From the NCBI RefSeq assembly GCF_002897295.1, contig NZ_BEXF01000001.1, positions 434,001 to 498,000 of the forward strand: a stretch of DNA of 64,000 nucleotides, given 5' to 3'. Made by a program: the position numbers and the translations under genes. Source of the stretch: Brevibacillus reuszeri. Lineage in GTDB: Bacteria; Bacillota; Bacilli; Brevibacillales; Brevibacillaceae. The notes beneath the pieces are model-generated. The model had not been told where the DNA came from. It saw only the letters and a list, made by a program, of their open reading frames with translations, and searched no databases. Positions 42,839 through 50,805 of this stretch are shown piece after piece (position 1 is the first letter of the stretch; each line of letters opens with the position of its first letter).

Positions 42839-43534
42839 ATGTTGGATGATGGAGTTTATGTGCTGATAAAAAAGGGAGATCCCGAGCAGCTGCAAAAACG
42901 GAAATTCCTCCATAAAGATGAAAGCACGATTGGACGCAGAGGAAACCAATTGAAGCCAGACATTGAGTTTTCGAGTCCGTATGTGTCCAGAAAGCATGCC
43001 GTGATCCGTAAGTTTGGTCAACAATATACGATTTCTGATTTGCAGAGCAAGCATGGAACAGAGGTCAACGGAGTTGCGGTCCATCAGACCCCCCACCCTT
43101 TGTTTCATGGCGATGTGATAAGTCTTGCAAAAGGTGTGGTTGAGCTGATCTTCTTTGCCGAAGGAAGCGAGATGGATGTAACGAGAGAGTTTTCATTCCC
43201 GTTAACATCAAAGGCTGATCCAAAAGCAGCGGCAGCGGGTCTTGTGATCAATCTTGAACGCAGAGAAATCCGCCTGGATGGAAATCGCATCTATTTAACC
43301 GGAAAAGACATGGACCTGCTCATGCTGCTGTACCAGCGCGCCAATCAGGCGGTCAGCTATGAGGAAATCATGGTGCTAATTTGGCCGGAGCGGCTCGTAG
43401 GTACGGATAAAAATGTGCCAGATGTCGGTCGTACAGAGATAAATGCACTCGTGTACCGTTTGCGCAAACGGCTAGGCAGATATGGGGAAAAAGTAACGAC
43501 AATCCCCCGTTACGGCTATATGTGGGAGGAATAA
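42839..43534 (+). CDS. FHA domain-winged-helix response regulator-type DNA-binding protein
   Basis: A 231-aa protein. Residues ~15-100 are an FHA domain with TIGRRGNQLKPDIEF, SSPYVSRKHAVIRKF and SDLQSKHGTEVNGVAV: the conserved Gly-Arg, Ser-x-x-His and Asn-Gly that read phosphothreonine. Residues ~135-231 are an OmpR-type winged helix (EIMVLIWPERLVGTDKNVP then RTEINALVYRLRKRLGRYGEKV ending TIPRYGYMW). This FHA-winged-helix combination suggests a transcription factor controlled by a Ser/Thr kinase. No kinase gene is adjacent. ATG follows GAGGTGATG. Confidence 0.88.
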   Translation: MLDDGVYVLIKKGDPEQLQKRKFLHKDESTIGRRGNQLKPDIEFSSPYVSRKHAVIRKFGQQYTISDLQSKHGTEVNGVAVHQTPHPLFHGDVISLAKGVVELIFFAEGSEMDVTREFSFPLTSKADPKAAAAGLVINLERREIRLDGNRIYLTGKDMDLLMLLYQRANQAVSYEEIMVLIWPERLVGTDKNVPDVGRTEINALVYRLRKRLGRYGEKVTTIPRYGYMWEE

Positions 43535-43536
43535 AG

Positions 43537-43586
43537 CAGTGCCAGTCATGGACTCAAAAATAAAGTCTTAGACTGGCACTGTCTTT
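43537..43586 (+). terminator. Terminator after the FHA-winged-helix gene
   Basis: CAGTGCCAGTC (43537-43547) and GACTGGCACTG (43571-43581) form a perfect 11-bp stem, followed by TCTTT. Confidence 0.8.
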
Positions 43587-43633
43587 ATTCAACTATCGCG
43601 CACGTTCGGTGAATGAATCAGAAGCCCATGTAT

Positions 43634-44137
43634 TCATTTTCGGATTAAAAAATCATCCAATGCTTGCTCCAAAGTAGCTTTGGCAATCACTCTTTCCTCA
43701 AACGCCAAACCACTGCGAATAATCTGCTTTACGATCTCCGGGCGTAATCCTGTTACGACCGTTTTACATCCCATCATGCTCATTCCATTGATTAAATTTG
43801 TGATGTGCTTCAAGATGGGTAGTTCCATATGGAGCACCCCGGATAAATCAATAATTAAGGTATCGATCCTAGACGAGCCAATATGAGAAAGAACCTTATC
43901 CTCCAATGTCTCCATGCGATACTCATCCATTTTACCGATTAACGGCAAGATGCATACCGACGGAGTTACTGGGATAATCGGAACAAGTAAATCTTCGACC
44001 AATTCTCTTTGGGATTGGATTAATCTATCTTTATAATCTGAATAACTCACAAAGAAATGATTAAGGAATTGATCTACGAGATTATTAATTTTTTTTCTCA
44101 AGTCTGTAGAATTCCTCTCTATCAATTGCTGTTCCAT
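43634..44137 (-). CDS. STAS domain protein, likely the 3' part of a kinase-STAS gene split by a frameshift
   Basis: A 167-aa ORF ending in an RsbR-like STAS domain: CILPLIGKMDEYRMETLEDKVLSHI, then DTLIIDLSGVLHMELPILKHI with a Ser that could be phosphorylated, and KTVVTGLRPEIVKQIIRSGL. The annotated ATG at 44137 has no ribosome binding site and overlaps the upstream kinase ORF by 53 bases. Shifting one base in the A8 tract (plus-strand T8 at 44089-44096) joins RLEKK of the kinase to INNLVDQFLNHFFVSYSDY here without interruption. I therefore read this as the C-terminal domain of the kinase gene. Confidence 0.7.
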   Translation of the reverse strand: MEQQLIERNSTDLRKKINNLVDQFLNHFFVSYSDYKDRLIQSQRELVEDLLVPIIPVTPSVCILPLIGKMDEYRMETLEDKVLSHIGSSRIDTLIIDLSGVLHMELPILKHITNLINGMSMMGCKTVVTGLRPEIVKQIIRSGLAFEERVIAKATLEQALDDFLIRK

Positions 44138-45185
44138 TTAATCGATCAAAATTATATAAGAAGTCCCACAGAACTCTGCGAACGGTTTGAATCCATTCTA
44201 ATTTAAAGGCGAGAGATAGTGAATATTTCGCCCAGGCAATCCCTTCCTGTTTGGCAAAGGAGATCATTTCGTGCTCTCGTCCCTCGACGACATAGAGAAC
44301 AAGTTTATAGGCGTTTGATAGGAGATCAATGTTACCTACTCTTAAAATATCATCTATTTTATCCTTCACGGTCACTGCTTCATGTAATAAACGATTCTCA
44401 AATTTTGGCTTGTTTTCTTTTAAAAATACTGTAAAATCATACCCTTCTAAATATTCCAAGTCCAAAACGTTCACTCCAATTATTTTGTTCGGATTATCCA
44501 TATGTATTTTAATAATGAACTTAGTACCTTGATTTTCTGAGCTTTCAACATTCACGATGGCATTGTGACTTTTAAAAACAGAAAAAACTTGAGTTAAGCC
44601 CATCCCAGTCCCTTCCGTTTTCGTTGTATAGAAAGGTGTTCCAAGCATTCGCAGCTTATCTTTGGGTATCCCAATCCCTGTGTCTTCAATTGAAATGACC
44701 ACATTTTCTTCCTCTACGTAATGATCAACAGTTATGGTTCCTTTGTCTGGTATGGCTTCAAATGCATTCTTCAATAAATTAAAAAGGGCTTTTTTTATTT
44801 GATTTTTTTTCCCATAGACCATGGCGTTTACATCCCGAAAATTACTCTGGATGTTCACCCGATATAATTGATCTTGAAAAAGTGTAAATAGACCTTCTAG
44901 TTCGGCAGCCGGTTTAATGAGTTGATGGGGTTCGTCATCTAAATCCGGTTTTGAAACATGCAGTAATCCTTCAATGGTTGACAGTGCATTATTCAATTCG
45001 GCTTGAGCAATGTTTAAATAACCTTCATTATGTTCTTCCTTCAACAATTGCAAAAAACCCTTTACTGCTGTTAACGGATTCTTCACTTCATGAGCAATTC
45101 CTGCGGCAATTTGTCCTACTGCTGCCAGCTGATTCAGATGAAAATCATTTGCTTCTGTAGGGTGCTTCATTTCCTCAGTTGCCAT
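44085..45185 (-). CDS. Cytosolic sensor histidine kinase, N-terminal part of a probable kinase-STAS protein
   Basis: A 366-aa histidine kinase without transmembrane segments or an obvious sensor domain. The HisKA box is LAAVGQIAAGIAHEVKNPLT (phosphorylated His ~33). The N-box KALFNLLKNAFEAI, G1 IEDTGIGIPKDKLR and G2 TEGTGMGLTQVF complete the ATPase. Residues ~240-366 are a helical domain (YVVEGREHEMISFAKQEG, then WIQTVRRVLWDFLYNF) like the N-terminal sensor of RsbR-type proteins. The frame stops at an A8 tract (AAA AAA AAT TAA) just where the STAS ORF continues. AAAGGAG precedes the ATG. Kinases of this shape occur in sporulation and stress phosphorelays. Confidence 0.82.
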   Translation of the reverse strand: MATEEMKHPTEANDFHLNQLAAVGQIAAGIAHEVKNPLTAVKGFLQLLKEEHNEGYLNIAQAELNNALSTIEGLLHVSKPDLDDEPHQLIKPAAELEGLFTLFQDQLYRVNIQSNFRDVNAMVYGKKNQIKKALFNLLKNAFEAIPDKGTITVDHYVEEENVVISIEDTGIGIPKDKLRMLGTPFYTTKTEGTGMGLTQVFSVFKSHNAIVNVESSENQGTKFIIKIHMDNPNKIIGVNVLDLEYLEGYDFTVFLKENKPKFENRLLHEAVTVKDKIDDILRVGNIDLLSNAYKLVLYVVEGREHEMISFAKQEGIAWAKYSLSLAFKLEWIQTVRRVLWDFLYNFDRLNGTAIDREEFYRLEKKN

Positions 45186-45411
45186 CTTCTCATTCTCCTT
45201 TCACCCTGATTTACTTGCTACTATACTTTTTTCGATTGAGATATACCTTTTCCCTTTTCCTAATTGCCACTACTGCCTGTCTCCTTCCAACGGGGAATTA
45301 TCAGACACTTATCATCGTTCTATGACGATTGTCTCATGATTCTATGAGCTTTCTTCCATATATTATCTTTCCCGTCTGTATTATCTTGTTGAAGGGAGGG
45401 AGACGGTCCTA

Positions 45412-47481
45412 GTGAAAAAGACGTGGGTAATTTTTTGGAGTGTCTTTGTGGTAGTCCTCTGTGGATTTGGCTTTCTTTTCTGGGACATGTGGAAGGAAGG
45501 TCCTATGTCAGAAGGCGAGCGGGCAAAGGCAGCATTCACCGCATATTCGACAAAATGGAAAAATCAGGAGTTTGCTGACATGTACGAGCAGCTCTCGCTG
45601 GAAACAAAAGCGAGCATGACCAAAGAAGCATTCATTTCGCGCTATCAAAAAATTTATGAAGGTATAGAAGCGCAGGACATTCGCGTAGAGCCGTTGTACA
45701 ACGGAGAGGTTACGCCAGGGGAAGACGGCAAGATCAGCTTCCATTACCGGCTGCAGATGGGTACGTTTGTCGAACCGATTTCCTTTACAGGTAAAGCGAC
45801 TCTGGTCAATGAAACGCAAAATGATAAAAAAGATTGGTACATAAATTGGAACCCGACCTTCCTTTTTCCTGACATGCGGGAAGGGGATAAGGTGAGGGCG
45901 AGCACCCTTGCTCCAAAAAGAGGAGAAATCCTGGATCGGGCAGGACGAAGATTAGCGACAAGCCGCGTCGTGGTTGATATCGGGATTCATCCGGGGGAAT
46001 GGAACGAGAGCTCTCAGGCAGGGAAGAATCAGGTGAGCAAGCTGCTGCAAATTCCGAGTGCCGACTTAACGTCGATCGTTTCGGCGAATGCGGCAAAATC
46101 ATTCATCCGGATTGCTACGCTGATGGAGGACGATCAGCGCATCCAGACGCTCGGAGCAACTAAAGGGATCAAGCTGCAAAAAAAGCAAGTCAGATACTAC
46201 CCGTATAAAGAAGCAATGGCACACCTCATTGGCTATGTGGGGGTCATGAGTGCTGAGGAATATGAAAAACGAAAAGAGCAGGGCTATCGCAGCTCAGACA
46301 TGATTGGGAAAACGGGGCTGGAGCAGCTCTACGAGGAACAGCTGCGCGGCTCGGCAGGTGGACGTATTGCGATTACAACCTCTGACGGCACGGAGAAAAA
46401 GGTATTGGCTGTACGCTCCGCCAAAGACGGCGAGCCGCTGACACTGACGATCGATGCCGAGGTCCAAAAAACGATTTTTAACGAGCTTGCAGGGGAGGCG
46501 GGAACAGCCGCAGCTATCTCCCCAAAGACAGGAGAAATATTGGCTCTGGCAAGTTCACCCTCGTTTGATCCAAATGCTTTTGTAACCGGGATGTCGTCCA
46601 AGGAATGGAAGCAGATTAACGAGAATCCGCAAAAGCCTCTGCTGAATCGCTTTGCTCGAGGGTTTGCACCGGGGTCGACTTTCAAACCGATTACAGCAGC
46701 GATCGGGCTAGAGACGAATACGATTTCCCCACAGGATACGATAAACGTCAAAGGCTTGCACTGGCAAAAGGATGCTTCCTGGGGCAATTACGAAGTCACG
46801 CGTGTCAGTGATTACGGAGCGCCTGTTGATTTGAGAAAAGCACTGGTCTATTCCGATAACATCTATTTTGCCCGTGCAGCGCTTGCCATCGGTGAGGAGC
46901 AGTTAATACAAAAAGGGCAATTGCTCGGCTTTAACGAAGCAATACCAATTCCATTCCCGATCGACAAATCCAAGCTGTACAATACCGAAATGAAAAATGA
47001 GATTCAACTGGCTGACTCGGGATATGGACAGGGAGAAGTGACGATGACGCCTCTTCATTTGGCGCTGGTCTACAGTGCTTTTGTAAACGACGGAAGCATG
47101 ATCTACCCATCCCTGGTGCAGGGAGAGAAAAAAGAGCAATACTGGAAAAGTGACGTGATCCCTGTGGAGGTCGCCGGAGCGGTAAAACAAAACCTGCTCA
47201 GCGTGATGGAAGACCCGAAAGGTACGGGACGAGGGGCGAGAGTGCCTGGTATTCGTCTGGCGGCTAAAACAGGTACTGCCGAGCTGAAGCAGAAAAAAGG
47301 CGAGCTGGGAAAAGAAAACGGCTGGTACGCTGCATTTGATGCAGATGATTCACGCCTTCTGGTGACGATGATGATCGAAGACGTGAGAGGCAGAGGCGGC
47401 AGCCATGTGCTCGATGCGCGGATCAAGCGAATTTTTTCAAAGGTATTAAAAGAAGGCGAGCTTGCCTTGTCGGCATCATAG
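45412..47481 (+). CDS. pbpC: Class B penicillin-binding protein with MecA_N/NTF2-like domain (PBP3-like)
   Basis: A 689-aa bitopic membrane protein. An N-terminal anchor (WVIFWSVFVVVLCGFGFLFW) is followed by an NTF2-like MecA_N domain (~30-150), a PBP dimerisation domain (~160-310) and the transpeptidase domain. That domain carries active-site PGSTFKP (Ser in STFK), YSDNIYFA (SxN) and KTGTAEL (KTG). The arrangement matches Bacillus subtilis PBP3 and related B-type PBPs, which cross-link peptidoglycan outside the membrane and can have low beta-lactam affinity. GTG start behind GGGAGGGAG. Terminated by a bidirectional hairpin. Confidence 0.9.
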   Translation: MKKTWVIFWSVFVVVLCGFGFLFWDMWKEGPMSEGERAKAAFTAYSTKWKNQEFADMYEQLSLETKASMTKEAFISRYQKIYEGIEAQDIRVEPLYNGEVTPGEDGKISFHYRLQMGTFVEPISFTGKATLVNETQNDKKDWYINWNPTFLFPDMREGDKVRASTLAPKRGEILDRAGRRLATSRVVVDIGIHPGEWNESSQAGKNQVSKLLQIPSADLTSIVSANAAKSFIRIATLMEDDQRIQTLGATKGIKLQKKQVRYYPYKEAMAHLIGYVGVMSAEEYEKRKEQGYRSSDMIGKTGLEQLYEEQLRGSAGGRIAITTSDGTEKKVLAVRSAKDGEPLTLTIDAEVQKTIFNELAGEAGTAAAISPKTGEILALASSPSFDPNAFVTGMSSKEWKQINENPQKPLLNRFARGFAPGSTFKPITAAIGLETNTISPQDTINVKGLHWQKDASWGNYEVTRVSDYGAPVDLRKALVYSDNIYFARAALAIGEEQLIQKGQLLGFNEAIPIPFPIDKSKLYNTEMKNEIQLADSGYGQGEVTMTPLHLALVYSAFVNDGSMIYPSLVQGEKKEQYWKSDVIPVEVAGAVKQNLLSVMEDPKGTGRGARVPGIRLAAKTGTAELKQKKGELGKENGWYAAFDADDSRLLVTMMIEDVRGRGGSHVLDARIKRIFSKVLKEGELALSAS

Positions 47482-47517
47482 ATAGGCAGTGCAAAAAACA
47501 CATCCTTTATACGAAAA

Positions 47518-47543
47518 ACCCCGTTCAATAAAAACGGGGTCTT
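47518..47543. terminator. Bidirectional terminator between the PBP and XRE-cupin genes
   Basis: ACCCCGTT (47518-47525) and AACGGGGT (47533-47540) form a perfect stem. The minus strand has T5 directly after it, so it mainly serves the XRE-cupin gene; the plus strand has CTTT. Confidence 0.85.
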
Positions 47544-48097
47544 TATGCTGGATAATAGATGACCATGCTTAATCGAATCAAAGCCTCACCGGCATTGTGA
47601 TACGTATGGGGCCTGTCTGCCTTGAAGCGGATCGAGTCACCGCTTTTCACTGTAAATTCATTGTCCTGTACACGTAAGGTCAATTCCCCTGCAAAAACGG
47701 TAATGAACTCTTCTGTTCCCTCTCTGTGCGCATCCGCGGTCAGCAAGCCGCCCTGATCAATCTCGACAGCGTACATTTCAAAGCGCCGATCATCCTCGAA
47801 TGGAAAGGTAGGGAATACACGGTATTTTCCGTTGTCTTCCGTTAACGGCTGGATTTCGTTTTGCAACACCACTTTTGTATCCGGCTGTTGGTATTTGATG
47901 AGCGAAGAGAAAGACATTTTTAATCCATTAGCGATTTTCCAGATGGTTGTAATGGTAGGGCTGGATTCTCCCCTTTCAATTTGACCGATCATTGTTTTGC
48001 TTACTCCGGTTAATTCTGCAACCCGTTCCAGACTAAGCTTCTTGCTTTCCTGAAACGATTTCAAGTTTTTAGCAATGATGAGATGGATTTCCTCCAT
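47543..48097 (-). CDS. XRE family regulator with C-terminal cupin domain
   Basis: A 184-aa transcription factor. The N-terminal helix-turn-helix is LERVAELTGVSKTMIGQIERGESSPTITTIWKIANGL (residues ~21-57). The C-terminal cupin (~105-180) has GTEEFITVFAGELTLRVQDNEFTVKSGDSIRFKADRPHTYHN. The class senses small molecules through the cupin and usually represses its own or the divergent gene. It is divergent from a LysE exporter, with palindromic TATAACGATC repeats in the 112-bp gap. AGGAGTGGG precedes the ATG. Confidence 0.9.
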   Translation of the reverse strand: MEEIHLIIAKNLKSFQESKKLSLERVAELTGVSKTMIGQIERGESSPTITTIWKIANGLKMSFSSLIKYQQPDTKVVLQNEIQPLTEDNGKYRVFPTFPFEDDRRFEMYAVEIDQGGLLTADAHREGTEEFITVFAGELTLRVQDNEFTVKSGDSIRFKADRPHTYHNAGEALIRLSMVIYYPA

Positions 48098-48122
48098 AAA
48101 ACACCCACTCCTTTCTGTACGA

Positions 48123-48186
48123 TATAACGATCGGAATGTACAATAAAAAGCATATCGTTATAACGATCAATATATACATTATAACG
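48123..48186. promoter_or_regulatory. Operator repeats between XRE-cupin and LysE genes
   Basis: The divergent gap has a TATAACGATC half-site (48123-48132), a perfect 14-bp palindrome ATCGTTATAACGAT (48154-48167) and a third TATAACG (48180-48186). Repeated, spaced half-sites between a cupin-XRE regulator and its divergent gene are the expected operator layout. Confidence 0.75.
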
Positions 48187-48209
48187 CACAAATCGAAGGA
48201 GGTCCGTAT

Positions 48210-48797
48210 ATGCCTGTCTTATCATTTTTTCTATATATTTTTGTGACTAGCTTTACGCCTGGTCCCAATAATATTATGGCAATGACCTTTGCGAACAAAC
48301 ATGGACTCAGAAAGACGACTCGTTTTTGTTTGGGCGTAGGTGCGGGTTTCTTTGTCATCATGCTGTTAAGCAGCTTTTTTAATGTGATGCTCCAAAGCTT
48401 TATCCCGAAAATTGAGTTTGTCATGACGATTCTAGGCGCAGTATACATGGTGTATTTGGCAATCAAAATCGTTACCAGTAAAAATGGCAAGGACAGCGAG
48501 AATGACAAGAACAACTCTTTTTTGGCGGGCATGCTTCTGCAATTCGTCAATCCAAAAGGGATTTTGTACGGCATAACCGCTATTTCGACCTTTATTCTGC
48601 CCTATCACAGCTCCAGCATCAGTCTATTCTTTTTTTCCGTATTGCTAGCTTTTGTCGGTTTTATGAGTACGTTCTGTTGGAGCATGTTTGGTTCCGTCCT
48701 GCAAACGTTCTTGTCCCGTTATAGAAGCCAGTTTAATGTAATCATGTCCTTGCTGCTGGTTTATAGCGCCGTCTCGATTCTCACAGAGTTATGGTAG
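48210..48797 (+). CDS. LysE family amino-acid exporter
   Basis: A 195-aa membrane protein with six helices. The N-terminal signature PGPNNIMAMTFANKHGLRKTTRFCLGVGAGF (P-G-P-N near residue 19) is diagnostic of the LysE/RhtB superfamily. Such exporters remove excess amino acids or analogues. It is divergent from the XRE-cupin regulator, which probably controls it through the TATAACGATC sites. A strong AAGGAGG site precedes the ATG. The 3' end overlaps the opposing VOC gene by nine bases. Confidence 0.9.
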   Translation: MPVLSFFLYIFVTSFTPGPNNIMAMTFANKHGLRKTTRFCLGVGAGFFVIMLLSSFFNVMLQSFIPKIEFVMTILGAVYMVYLAIKIVTSKNGKDSENDKNNSFLAGMLLQFVNPKGILYGITAISTFILPYHSSSISLFFFSVLLAFVGFMSTFCWSMFGSVLQTFLSRYRSQFNVIMSLLLVYSAVSILTELW

Positions 48798-49151
48798 CTC
48801 TTTTGTGTGACTGAGTATGTTGATGAGCTTGCCAAAAGGGTCCCGGACAAAAAAGCGCCGTACTCCCCAAGACTCGTCTGCCGGACCGTATTCGATGGAA
48901 AACCCTGCACTTTTCATGCGCTCAAATGCTGTATCCAAGTCATCAACTTCAATCGATAGATCAGGGGTCTGGGTGTTCGAGCCACCCTGGGAAGCAAAGC
49001 TAATTTGCACACTCATTTCTTCCTGATTTCCGTAGGTTGTGATCCAGCCATGATCCATCAACACATGCAGACCGAGCACATCCTGATAGAAGACTTTGGC
49101 TGCGGCGATATTTTGGGTATCGATGTTGGAAACGATTCGAGTGACCTTCAT
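48789..49151 (-). CDS. VOC family protein (glyoxalase/bleomycin resistance fold)
   Basis: A 120-aa single VOC domain. The beta-alpha-beta-beta-beta pattern is visible (KVTRIVSNIDTQNIAAAKVFYQDVLGLHVL, later FFVRDPFGKLINIL). Metal ligand positions include the C-terminal Asp/Pro-x-G region. Small VOC proteins act as isomerases, dioxygenases or drug-binding proteins; the substrate is unknown. AAAGGAGGGT precedes the ATG. Confidence 0.85.
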   Translation of the reverse strand: MKVTRIVSNIDTQNIAAAKVFYQDVLGLHVLMDHGWITTYGNQEEMSVQISFASQGGSNTQTPDLSIEVDDLDTAFERMKSAGFSIEYGPADESWGVRRFFVRDPFGKLINILSHTKELP

Positions 49152-49379
49152 TGCAGACCCTCCTTTTTTTGGATATGAAATCTTCTATTCATTGTATAGG
49201 AAGACTTTTCCTCCCCACAACTGGGCGAACATGCTTTTGGCCGTCTGTTATTGTTTTTAAGACCTTTTATCAAAAAAAATTTATTGAAATTCGTTACAAA
49301 TCGCACGCTCTTACGTCATTATCCATGAAAAGGAAAAGGCTACACACATACAACAGAGATGGATGGGAGAGTTTGCAGG

Positions 49380-50327
49380 ATGAAAAAATCAATGGTGCTC
49401 GGAATGGTACTTGTCTTAAGTTTGACGACTTATTCGTTGACACCACTGGCAGAGCAGCCAAGCGTCGCGCTTGCGGGGGAAAACAAAACAGCGAGTGCAA
49501 GCTCACTACAAGAGCAGCTGAGAATGCTGGAAGCGAGCATCGTACCCCAAACGGCGGAAGAGACCGTCCAGCTGTGGGCCAAAGCGGTTCAAATGAGAAG
49601 CGGCGCTTTGCAGTATGCTCTTTTCACAGAACAAGCAAAAATGGGAGCAAAACAGTCTTTTGAAAGCTTTCACTGGGTTACAGGCGCATCCAGTCCATGG
49701 GTGGAGGACTATAGAATCGTCAGCGGACCTGAGACTGCAAAGGATAAATACGAGGTCGAATTCGAGCTGATGACGTCAACAGGCAAGTATGGGACAGATC
49801 GTGCGGTTGTAGGCGTAGCAAAAGTCGGCAACCAGTGGTTTATTCAAAGCGTGGCTCCTGCCTCAGAGAAGTCCGTTGGGATCTGGAATACGCCTGAGTC
49901 GATTAACGAGCCTGCTATGGAAAAAAACTTCATCACGATGAAAGCGTACAATAGCACCATCGGCTACCGTATTTTTTTGCCTCAGACCGTCATGGACAAA
50001 ATAAAAATCGAGCAATCCACTTGCAAAAACGAAGAAGGAAACCCGCCTTGCGTCCATTTCTCCTACAAGGACGCTGTGGCTAAAACAGAAGTGCCACTTG
50101 GGACAGTCATTCGTTTGAGCAAAGAGCAAGAAAAGCTCCCTTACTACCAAGAGCACCCTTTTATCAAAAAGATCGGGGAAAACAAGCAGGGGACCTTTTA
50201 CGCGATGTACCCGAGTGAGCATTCTTATGCAGGAAAAGAAGATTCCGCTGAAGGGAAAGAGTGGCTGAAGGTGCTGGAGGCTTTGCAATCGAGGATCGGC
50301 AAGTCGATTCCAACGAGTGAAAAATAA
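49380..50327 (+). CDS. Secreted protein of unknown function
   Basis: A 315-aa protein with a signal peptide (KKSMVLGMVLVLSLTTYSLT) and a likely signal peptidase I site near PSVALA. The mature part begins with an Ala-rich helical region and continues with beta-rich segments such as VEFELMTSTGKYGTDRAVVGVAKVG. A CKNEEGNPPC pair (possibly a disulfide) and CVHFSYKD follow. No domain I recognise. GGGAGAG lies upstream of ATG 49380. Stands alone; likely an envelope protein. Confidence 0.6.
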   Translation: MKKSMVLGMVLVLSLTTYSLTPLAEQPSVALAGENKTASASSLQEQLRMLEASIVPQTAEETVQLWAKAVQMRSGALQYALFTEQAKMGAKQSFESFHWVTGASSPWVEDYRIVSGPETAKDKYEVEFELMTSTGKYGTDRAVVGVAKVGNQWFIQSVAPASEKSVGIWNTPESINEPAMEKNFITMKAYNSTIGYRIFLPQTVMDKIKIEQSTCKNEEGNPPCVHFSYKDAVAKTEVPLGTVIRLSKEQEKLPYYQEHPFIKKIGENKQGTFYAMYPSEHSYAGKEDSAEGKEWLKVLEALQSRIGKSIPTSEK

Positions 50328-50415
50328 ATCGATTTGTATGTAAATAGGATGACGATAAACCTGTTAGTTTGCTACGGAAATTTTGTTAACATATCGAAAG
50401 AATGGGGGAATTACT

Positions 50416-50739
50416 GTGGATCTTACAGAATTTCAAGGTTGGGTAAAAGAATACTATGAAACAAGAGGTTGGTCTAAGCTTGATATCTTTATGCGTATTG
50501 GATTTCTCGCAGAAGAAACGGGCGAGGTAGCGAGAGCGATCAGAGCCTTAGAAATAGGAAGAGATCGCCCGGATGAAATTGTTGGGACAGCAGAAGAATT
50601 GAAACAAGAGCTAGTGGGAGAGCTTGGCGATGTTCTTGGTAATATTATTGTAATTGCCAACAAGTACGATATCCCACTCGAGGATATTTTCCATTCTCAC
50701 AGAACAAAATTGTTGGAGCGTTATTCTAATCAGGTTTAA
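50416..50739 (+). CDS. MazG-like nucleotide pyrophosphohydrolase
   Basis: A 107-aa protein with the MazG helical metal-binding pattern: LAEETGEVARAIRALEIGR (E-x-x-E), then ELVGELGDVLGNIIVIANKYDI (E-x-x-D). MazG-type enzymes hydrolyse nucleoside triphosphates to monophosphates and pyrophosphate, including ppGpp-related roles in some species. The GTG start at 50416 follows GGGGGAATTACT. It is convergent with the MetX-like gene, separated by a strong bidirectional terminator. Confidence 0.85.
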   Translation: MDLTEFQGWVKEYYETRGWSKLDIFMRIGFLAEETGEVARAIRALEIGRDRPDEIVGTAEELKQELVGELGDVLGNIIVIANKYDIPLEDIFHSHRTKLLERYSNQV

Positions 50740-50748
50740 AAATATGCG

Positions 50749-50776
50749 AAAAAACTCACCATGTGGTGAGTTTTTT
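50749..50776. terminator. Bidirectional terminator between MazG-like and MetX-like genes
   Basis: AAAAAACTCACC (50749-50760) and GGTGAGTTTTTT (50765-50776) form a perfect 12-bp stem with a 4-base loop and T-runs on both strands. Confidence 0.95.
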
Positions 50777-50805
50777 CAATGATAGCGATACTTACTTATG
50801 ATGAT

